Shown here piece after piece: positions 1 to 5,786 of a stretch of 14,485 nt of DNA. The notes under the pieces were generated by a model. It saw only the letters and a program-made list of their open reading frames with translations. It was not told the DNA's origin and did no database searches. Made by a program: the position numbers and the translations under genes. How positions within the stretch are numbered: position 1 is the first letter of the stretch; every line of letters starts with the position of its first letter. Origin of the DNA: an uncultured Fusobacterium sp. (GTDB lineage: Bacteria > Fusobacteriota > Fusobacteriia > Fusobacteriales > Fusobacteriaceae); contig UQQO01000048.1 in NCBI GenBank assembly GCA_900543175.1, forward strand, positions 1 through 14,485, given 5' to 3'.

Positions 1-496
1 TAGCATAATTTTTTAGAATTATATCATAATTATTTTGTTCCGTAAATCTATATTTTAATTTATTTGATATTGTAATTCTTCTAGTTATATCTCCTAAAGA
101 TCTCAATTCTATATCAAAATCCCCTTGGTATATACTTCTAAATACAAGATTTGTTCCTTTTATTCCCAATTCATAAGAGATATTTTTAGGGTAACTTAAA
201 AGTTTAAAATCATCCTCAGCTTTTAAAGGAATTATTAAGTAATCTCCTACATATACTTCAAAGTTACTTCCATTATATCTTTCTGAATAACTTTTTGTTT
301 TTCCTGTTTTTAAATTTTGAGAAATAACCTGTAATAATCCTGGTGCATCTTTTGTAGTTAATACTATACTCCCTTGTTCTAAAGGAGTACTCTCCCCACT
401 TATGCTACTCCAAATATTGTCTATATCAGTTTTTTGAGGAAGTCCAGTACAACTATACATAGTTAACAAAATTAATAAAAATCCTATTATCTTCAT
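1..496 (-). CDS. Putative lipoprotein, partial (C-terminus beyond window)
   Basis: An open frame begins at an ATG at 496-494 and stays open to the left edge, giving about 165 residues with no stop, so the 3' end is missing. An AGGAGG ribosome binding site lies 5 nt upstream. The first 16 residues form a short positively charged, hydrophobic signal ending in Met-Tyr-Ser-Cys, consistent with a lipobox with Cys16 as the lipidated residue. The lipobox is imperfect because the -3 position is Met rather than Leu. The mature part is rich in short alternating polar and hydrophobic stretches, suggesting beta-sandwich structure, and has no enzymatic motif I recognise. I do not know the family. By inference it is an envelope-anchored protein. 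A hairpin terminator ends only about 14 nt before its ribosome binding site, so expression probably depends on read-through or a promoter near that hairpin. Confidence 0.75.
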   Translation of the reverse strand, partial: MKIIGFLLILLTMYSCTGLPQKTDIDNIWSSISGESTPLEQGSIVLTTKDAPGLLQVISQNLKTGKTKSYSERYNGSNFEVYVGDYLIIPLKAEDDFKLLSYPKNISYELGIKGTNLVFRSIYQGDFDIELRSLGDITRRITISNKLKYRFTEQNNYDIILKNYA

Positions 497-516
497 TTTT
501 CCTCCTAATTATTAAA

Positions 517-540
517 ATAGGGCATATAATATTGCCCTAT
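517..540 (-). terminator. Rho-independent terminator after the DUF1934-like gene
   Basis: Perfect 8-bp inverted repeat ATAGGGCA / TGCCCTAT with an 8-nt AT loop. On the minus strand it is followed directly by TTTTAAT. It starts 10 nt past the stop codon of the DUF1934-like gene, so it most likely ends the mutL-rlmH-DUF1292-DUF1934 transcript. The U tract is short, so termination may be incomplete, and the next gene's ribosome binding site follows at once. Confidence 0.65.
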
Positions 541-550
541 CTCAAATAGT

Positions 551-919
551 TTAATACTCTTTAATAGTTATAGAGATAACATTTACCTCTTCTCTACCAT
601 CTAAGATCTTATAAGTAAAATCTAAAATATTATCCTTATAGCTTAAATTTTCTCCTTTTAGAGAAAATTCTTTTTTAAATCCCTCTCCATAGTATACAAA
701 TTCTGTTTCTCTTTTCATATCTACATCTAAAATAGTAGCAATACCATTGTTATCTCTATCAATAATCACTCTATCTTCTAAAACAGAGATTTTACATTTT
801 CCAAGTTTACTAAGATACTCATATTCAACAGTTTCAGAAGTTTCAGTTTTTTTCCCTGTCACTATCTCATAACTTTTCTCATTATAACTATCAAGACTTC
901 TAATAATAAATCTACTCAT
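551..919 (-). CDS. DUF1934-like small beta-barrel protein
   Basis: A 122-residue cytoplasmic-looking protein with no signal peptide or membrane segment. It alternates charged and hydrophobic residues throughout, as expected of an antiparallel beta barrel. The order (a YEYLSKLGKCKISVLED strand pair, then a central basic/hydrophobic strand pair, then a C-terminal strand ending in the stop) resembles the DUF1934/YwiB family, a calycin-like fold of unknown function. That assignment is from memory of the family pattern and is not certain. Its ATG overlaps the stop codon of the upstream DUF1292 gene in the arrangement TAATG, which suggests translational coupling. The nearest Shine-Dalgarno-like sequence, GAGG, lies inside the acidic tail codons of that gene. 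It is the last gene of the block and is followed by a hairpin terminator. Confidence 0.7.
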   Translation of the reverse strand: MSRFIIRSLDSYNEKSYEIVTGKKTETSETVEYEYLSKLGKCKISVLEDRVIIDRDNNGIATILDVDMKRETEFVYYGEGFKKEFSLKGENLSYKDNILDFTYKILDGREEVNVISITIKEY

Positions 920-1260
920 TAATAATAATCCTCTTCATCACCATCATAGTAATCTTCATTGTCAAATTTATCTCCGTACTCTTCATCTTCTCTGTCGTAG
1001 TACTCATCTTCTTCATAATCTCCAATATCTTCTCCTAAAAGATATTCCTCTTTCCAATAATCAATTACTTCGCTAGCATCTCCATCATCTAGTATTTCAA
1101 GTTCCTCTTCATCTTCATCATAAAGGAATACATGAACATCTCCATCAAAATCCTCTGCTATAATATACTCCTTATCTCCCATTATAACATTTTCTAATAC
1201 ATGTAATTCGTACTCCTCATCATCGATATCATAATAAAAAGTTTCTCCTTGTGAATACAT
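919..1260 (-). CDS. DUF1292-family highly acidic protein
   Basis: A 113-residue protein. The first 65 or so residues match the DUF1292 pattern: a strand (FYYDIDDEEYELHVLENV), a 'KEYIIAED' strand, a strand with hydrophobic alternation (VHVFLYDED) and an acidic 'EEELEILDD' segment. The function of the family is unknown; members are small cytosolic proteins common in Firmicutes. I count 49 Asp/Glu and only 4 Lys/Arg. The last 32 or so residues are almost entirely Asp, Glu, Tyr and Gly, a disordered acidic-aromatic tail longer than I expect for the family. An AGGAGG ribosome binding site precedes the ATG. The gene lies 60 bp downstream of rlmH and overlaps the next start codon by 1 nt, so it is probably part of the same transcript. 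Confidence 0.8.
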   Translation of the reverse strand: MYSQGETFYYDIDDEEYELHVLENVIMGDKEYIIAEDFDGDVHVFLYDEDEEELEILDDGDASEVIDYWKEEYLLGEDIGDYEEDEYYDREDEEYGDKFDNEDYYDGDEEDYY

Positions 1261-1320
1261 AACTTCTTCCCTCCTAAAATTTTTTTAACTTAACATTATA
1301 TTTTTTATGATATTTTATAA

Positions 1321-1788
1321 TTATTTATGATACTTTGTATTTTTTAATATGCTAAACCATCTGTAAATCTGCTCTGTTAAAATAAGTCTCATCAGTTGAT
1401 GTGGAAATGTCATCTTTGAAAAGCTGAGTTTCATCTGTGCTGCTCTTCTTACACTTTCAGAAACTCCATAAGAACCACCAATTATAAAGTTAATACTACT
1501 TACTCCATTGACAGTTAATCTTTCTATCTCTTCTGCCATCTCTTCAGATGAAAAATTTTTCCCCTGTATATCTAATAATACATTATAACCACCTATTTTT
1601 TCAAGAGTTCTTAAAATTTCTTCTCCCTCTTTTTCAATAGATAGATTTCTATTATTGTCATTTCCATCCTCTTTAAGTTCTATAATTCTCATTTTAGCAA
1701 AAGATTGCATTCTTTTCAAGAATTCATTTATTCCTTCAATAATATATTTCTCTTTTACCTTTCCTACACATACAATAGATATATTCAA
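1321..1788 (-). CDS. rlmH: 23S rRNA (pseudouridine1915-N3)-methyltransferase RlmH
   Basis: A 155-residue SPOUT-class methyltransferase, the usual RlmH length. RlmH uses S-adenosylmethionine to methylate N3 of pseudouridine 1915 in helix 69 of 23S rRNA on assembled 70S ribosomes, acting as a dimer. Visible family marks are the N-terminal MNISIVCVGK strand, the SAM-binding knot loop FIIGGSYGVSES at about residues 101-112, MTFPHQLMRLILTEQIYR at about 126-143, and the C-terminal YHK that contacts the substrate. The start codon is TTG (1788-1786). It is chosen because RlmH proteins begin at exactly this point and an AGGAG lies 7 nt upstream. The gene follows mutL by 31 nt and is very likely co-transcribed with it. 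Confidence 0.95.
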   Translation of the reverse strand: MNISIVCVGKVKEKYIIEGINEFLKRMQSFAKMRIIELKEDGNDNNRNLSIEKEGEEILRTLEKIGGYNVLLDIQGKNFSSEEMAEEIERLTVNGVSSINFIIGGSYGVSESVRRAAQMKLSFSKMTFPHQLMRLILTEQIYRWFSILKNTKYHK

Positions 1789-1819
1789 AGTTTTCTCCTT
1801 TTCATATTTTTTCTATCTT

Positions 1820-3766
1820 TTATTTTCTTTTAAACAGTTTTTCTAAATCGTTCATTGTTATTTTTATTATAATTGGTCTACCATGAGGACATGTATACTC
1901 TCCTATCTCATGAAGTTTCTCAACCATAATCTCCATCTCATCTTGTGTTAGTTTTTCATTTGCCTTTACAGCTCCTCTGCAAGACATAGAGATTATTATA
2001 TTTTCTCTTATATCTTTAGATTTATTCTCTCTTAAATTCATTAAAATCTCTCTAAAAATATTCTCGATACTATCTCTAAAATTCATTATTGGAACTGCTC
2101 TAATTAAAATTTCATTATCTCCAAATTCATCTATTTCAAAACCAAATTTACCGAAACTCTCTATATTTTCAAAAACTAGCTCTCTCTCTCTAGGGTCAAC
2201 TAATATTCTTATAGGAACTAAAAGTTGTTGACTACTTACCTCACTACTATAATACTCCTCTTTCAATTTTTCGTATAGTATTCTTTCATGAACTATATGT
2301 TGATCATAGATCTCTAATATCCCATCTCTTTCAACTAAAATGAAAGAATTAAATATTTGCCCTAATACTTTAAAAGCTATTTTTTTATTTTTCTTTTGAA
2401 AATTATTGTCTTTTATTTCTATTTTTTTATTATTTATATCTTCTTTAATTGGTTTTTCTTCTTCAATATTTTCAATTGTATTCTCTTCTTTTTTCTCTTC
2501 TTCTAACCAATTAAATCTGTTTTCTCTTTCATTTATTTCAAACTTTGTTCCAAACTCTTCTATCTTTTTATTTTTAACAGGAGATTTTTTATCTGTTTTG
2601 AGAGTTCTCGAAATATCTTTTTCTAAATTAGTACTCTCTTTTATCTCAACTTTATTATCAGCTTTTTCTACTCTCTCATACTTTTCCACTTCAATATCTT
2701 CAAATTGCTTATTTTCTGCCTTTAGTGGAACAAACTTTGAAAATTCAGCAAAATCTAAAAAAGAGTTATCCTCTTGTTTCTCCTCAAAAGTTGGAGATAC
2801 AAATTTATCATCTCTTTCAAAAGTATTCTCTATCTCTCTCAATATTTTTTCATATATAAATTTCTCATCAGAGAATTTTACAATCTTTTTAGATGGATGA
2901 ACATTTACATCAACCTCTTGTGGATCTATCTCTAAAAATATTATTGCAAAAGGATATTTTCCCTTCATAAGCTTAGTATAATACCCATCTATTACAGCAT
3001 TTTCTATCAGCTTAGATTTTACCATTCTACCATTTACAAAGGTAAATATAGAATCCTTTGTTGATCTATATAGAAATCCATTTCCTAAATATCCCATAGA
3101 AAACTTCTTACAATTTTTTAAAACATTGTTTCCAAAAATCTCTACCACTGCATTGTCCAAACCATTTCCAGTAGTTTTTATGCTTACCTTATCATCTAAT
3201 ATTAAAGTTATAGCTATGTCTGCATTACCTAAAGCCTCTTGTATAACAATATCCTTTATATTCATATATTCAGTTGTAGCTTTTCTTAAAAATTTTAATC
3301 TTGCAGGAGTATTGAAAAATAGATCTTTTATCTCTATTGTAGTCCCTCTATTTCTCTGTACCTCTTTAAGTCCTGTAATCTTTCCACTAGATACATTTAC
3401 TGTTGATCCGATTGATGATTCTTCATCTTTAGAAGATAGTATCATCTTAGAAACTGCTGCTATTGATGAAAGTGCCTCTCCTCTAAAACCATAAGTAAAA
3501 AGATTATATAGATCCTCTTTCTTTCTAATCTTACTTGTAGCATGTCTTTCCACTGACATCAAAAGATCTTCTTGAGACATTCCCTTTCCATCATCAGATA
3601 TTATTACATGTTTACCACCATTTTTTACATCTATCTTTATATTTTTACTTCCAGCATCTAAAGAGTTTTCCAACAATTCTTTTATCATACTTGCAGGATT
3701 TTCAACTACTTCTCCAGCTGCTATCATATTTGAAACTGACTCATCTAATACCTTAATTATCCCCAT
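1820..3766 (-). CDS. mutL: DNA mismatch repair protein MutL (endonuclease type)
   Basis: A 648-residue MutL. The N-terminal GHKL ATPase shows KELLENSLDAG (Glu30 and Asn34 for ATP hydrolysis and Mg binding), DDGKGM (58-63), RHATSKI (74-80), GFRGEALSSI (93-102) and NVHPSKKIVKF (288-298). A long Lys/Glu-rich linker without fold signals spans about residues 318-460. The C-terminal dimerisation/endonuclease domain has DQHIVHERILYE starting at 488, which fits the metal-binding DQHA(X)2E(X)4E motif except that Ala is Ile. It also has SCRGAVKANEKL (595-606) and the CPHGRP motif (626-631). This is the nicking form found in bacteria without MutH: it is recruited by MutS and incises the new strand. It starts at ATG with AGGAGGTG just upstream and has a promoter in the divergent region. 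It heads the transcript that continues into rlmH. Confidence 0.97.
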   Translation of the reverse strand: MGIIKVLDESVSNMIAAGEVVENPASMIKELLENSLDAGSKNIKIDVKNGGKHVIISDDGKGMSQEDLLMSVERHATSKIRKKEDLYNLFTYGFRGEALSSIAAVSKMILSSKDEESSIGSTVNVSSGKITGLKEVQRNRGTTIEIKDLFFNTPARLKFLRKATTEYMNIKDIVIQEALGNADIAITLILDDKVSIKTTGNGLDNAVVEIFGNNVLKNCKKFSMGYLGNGFLYRSTKDSIFTFVNGRMVKSKLIENAVIDGYYTKLMKGKYPFAIIFLEIDPQEVDVNVHPSKKIVKFSDEKFIYEKILREIENTFERDDKFVSPTFEEKQEDNSFLDFAEFSKFVPLKAENKQFEDIEVEKYERVEKADNKVEIKESTNLEKDISRTLKTDKKSPVKNKKIEEFGTKFEINERENRFNWLEEEKKEENTIENIEEEKPIKEDINNKKIEIKDNNFQKKNKKIAFKVLGQIFNSFILVERDGILEIYDQHIVHERILYEKLKEEYYSSEVSSQQLLVPIRILVDPRERELVFENIESFGKFGFEIDEFGDNEILIRAVPIMNFRDSIENIFREILMNLRENKSKDIRENIIISMSCRGAVKANEKLTQDEMEIMVEKLHEIGEYTCPHGRPIIIKITMNDLEKLFKRK

Positions 3767-3801
3767 TTTTCACCTCCTTAAAAAACAACATACTGCTTTT
3801 C

Positions 3802-3830
3802 ATTATCTAACATATTTCATATAATTTCAA
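3802..3830 (-). promoter_or_regulatory. Predicted promoter of mutL operon
   Basis: On the minus strand, TTGAAA (3830-3825) and GATAAT (3807-3802) are separated by exactly 17 nt, a good sigma-70-type match. This places transcription start about 30 nt upstream of the mutL ATG, leaving room for its AGGAGGTG. It is a prediction from consensus match and position only. Confidence 0.6.
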
Positions 3831-3858
3831 TAGCTTTTTTTAATTTTTTTAAAATTAG

Positions 3859-3887
3859 TTGCCATTTTCTTTTTATTTTGTCATAAT
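3859..3887 (+). promoter_or_regulatory. Predicted promoter of the TPR/SLT-recJ transcript
   Basis: TTGCCA (3859-3864) and CATAAT (3882-3887) with a 17-nt spacer, about 40 nt upstream of the ATG at 3930. It is divergent from the mutL promoter; the two -35 boxes face each other about 28 bp apart. The region is so AT-rich that chance matches are common, so confidence is moderate. Confidence 0.5.
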
Positions 3888-3929
3888 TATATTGTAATAT
3901 TCTACTAGATTTTTAAGAGGTGCTTTATA

Positions 3930-5774
3930 ATGAAAAAAATCTTTATACTTCTATTTTTTATATTAAATATAAATATTTTTAGTTATAACTATGATGATTA
4001 TTCAATATTTATTCAAGGAAAAAATGCTTATGAGCAGAAAGATTATGTTACAGCTCAAGAGAGTTTTGAAACCTTAATGAGAAGTTTTGGTTACTCTCCC
4101 ATCTTAAAAAATAACTATGCCTTTTATTTTATTGGAATGACATATTATCAACTAGAAGATTATGAAAAAGCTGTTCACTATCTCCAAAAAGCTGTTTTTA
4201 ATTACAACAACTCTTTTTTAGTAAAAGATTCCAAAATAGAAAAAAATAGATATTTAGCTGAAAGAGATTACTCTTTAGGAGATGCTCTATTTAAAATAGG
4301 TAACTATGAATTAGGTGAAGTATATTTACAAAGATTAGATTATAATTATTACTCTCCTATATCTAGTTTTTTTGAGGAAAAAGCTCTTTCCCTACTTTTA
4401 CAACAAGATTCTAAATTCAAAGATTATTATAATTTAAAATTTAATCTTGATTTAAAATCAGCTGATAATCTATCTAATGATAAACTTTTAAAAGTTACAG
4501 AGTTTTTTCACAGCCAAAAAAAATACAAAGAAGCTATATATACAGGTAAAAAAATTCTTTCCTCTTCTTCAACTAATCTCGAAATAAAAGAGAAAGCTAT
4601 TGTTGAAATTTTTAGAATATATCTAGAAAATAGGGAATACAAAGAAATTATTGAGCTAGCAAACAAATATGATAAAATTTTAAATAGAGACACTCTATTC
4701 TTTTATAAAGGGATAGCATATTATAGATTAAAAGATTTTTCAAGATGTCTTTATTTTTTTGAGAATATCAAAGGTGAAAAATATCTCTTTCCATCTCTAC
4801 TTTACGTAGCTGGTATCTACTACTCTTTTGGAGATTATAATAAAGTAGTTTCAACTATAAATAAATTATCTAAGAGAAATATTATAACTGAAATTCTATT
4901 GGCAGATTCCTATTTAAAATTAAAAAAAGAGAGAAAGTTTGAGGAAACTGCTAAAAATATTATAAATAACTATCCAAATTCATATGAGGGATTATTTTTT
5001 GCTTTTATCTTAGGAAATAAAAATATTGATCTTAAATCTCATAATGCTACTTTTAAAATAGGATTAATTATTGATAACTTTATAGATTCTACAAAAAAAG
5101 ATCCTAGTGAGATTTATGATAAAATCAATGATCTAGAGATAGAAAAATTATATAATATAGCTAAGTTAAAGGACGAAGAGCTACTAAAAATAGAACTTCA
5201 AAATAGTAGTTTTGTAAATAAATACTCTATTTCAAATGGAGTTGCTATTACTAATATTTTAGAAAAAGGGGAGTTTTATGATTTAGCATATAAAAACTCT
5301 TCCAATTATAGAAAAGAGTTCTTCAAATACAAAGATCTTATGAGATATAACTACCCTCTATATTATAAAGAGATTGTTGATAATTGCTCTAAGAAGTATG
5401 ATATTCCACAGGAACTTATCTATACAACTATGCTTTTAGGGAGTAAATTTAATAAAGATGCTATCTCTAAAAATTCTAAAATTGGATTAATGCTAATTCC
5501 TTTTAAACATAAAGATGAATTTAATGAACTTTTAAAACCTGCAATTAATATTGACTTAGGATCTAAAGAGTTAAAAGAACTTCTAAAAAAATATCATGGA
5601 GATAAATTAAGAACTCTTATTCACTATAATTTTGGAGAGAGTGTAGTAAAAAATATAAAATTTGACTTTGATGGTGATATCAATCTTGACACTATCTCTA
5701 ACCCTCAAGAAAAATACGAGATTCAAGATTTGATTATCACATATATTTTCTATAAAAAATTATATAATTTTTAA
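3930..5774 (+). CDS. Exported TPR protein with degenerate lytic-transglycosylase (SLT) domain
   Basis: A 614-residue protein with an N-terminal signal sequence of about 18 residues (MKKIFILLFFILNINIFS), so it is probably periplasmic. Residues about 24-350 form helical tandem repeats of TPR type; the clearest is YAFYFIGMTYYQLEDYEKAV (63-82), and another lies near 257-280. Residues about 476-580 follow the layout of the Slt70 catalytic domain: YPLYYKEIVDNCSKKYDIPQ, then FNKDAISKNSKIGLMLI where active enzymes have FNPNAVSxxGAxGLMQ, then HYNFG in place of AYNAG. The catalytic Glu of the 'QES' motif is Gly504 (codon GGG at 5439-5441). The domain is therefore probably not catalytic and may instead bind peptidoglycan or a partner. 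An AAGAGGTG ribosome binding site lies 7 nt before the ATG. recJ follows after 12 nt, so the two genes are likely co-transcribed. The TPR-plus-SLT order supports descent from a soluble lytic transglycosylase; residue-level alignment was by eye. Confidence 0.75.
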   Translation: MKKIFILLFFILNINIFSYNYDDYSIFIQGKNAYEQKDYVTAQESFETLMRSFGYSPILKNNYAFYFIGMTYYQLEDYEKAVHYLQKAVFNYNNSFLVKDSKIEKNRYLAERDYSLGDALFKIGNYELGEVYLQRLDYNYYSPISSFFEEKALSLLLQQDSKFKDYYNLKFNLDLKSADNLSNDKLLKVTEFFHSQKKYKEAIYTGKKILSSSSTNLEIKEKAIVEIFRIYLENREYKEIIELANKYDKILNRDTLFFYKGIAYYRLKDFSRCLYFFENIKGEKYLFPSLLYVAGIYYSFGDYNKVVSTINKLSKRNIITEILLADSYLKLKKERKFEETAKNIINNYPNSYEGLFFAFILGNKNIDLKSHNATFKIGLIIDNFIDSTKKDPSEIYDKINDLEIEKLYNIAKLKDEELLKIELQNSSFVNKYSISNGVAITNILEKGEFYDLAYKNSSNYRKEFFKYKDLMRYNYPLYYKEIVDNCSKKYDIPQELIYTTMLLGSKFNKDAISKNSKIGLMLIPFKHKDEFNELLKPAINIDLGSKELKELLKKYHGDKLRTLIHYNFGESVVKNIKFDFDGDINLDTISNPQEKYEIQDLIITYIFYKKLYNF

Positions 5775-5786
5775 AAAGGAGAAAAG

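Noticed and set aside
1305..1332. Direct repeat TTATGATA twice, 20 bp apart, between rlmH and the DUF1292 gene
   Set aside because: Eight AT-rich bases repeated once is expected by chance here, and the second copy overlaps the rlmH stop and coding end. A TATAAT on the minus strand nearby has no fitting -35 box.
2406..2900. Open frame of 164 codons on the plus strand, Ser/Phe/Ile rich
   Set aside because: It lies antisense to the low-complexity Lys/Glu linker of mutL; the composition is the mirror of Glu/Lys codons, with no ribosome binding site or domain pattern.
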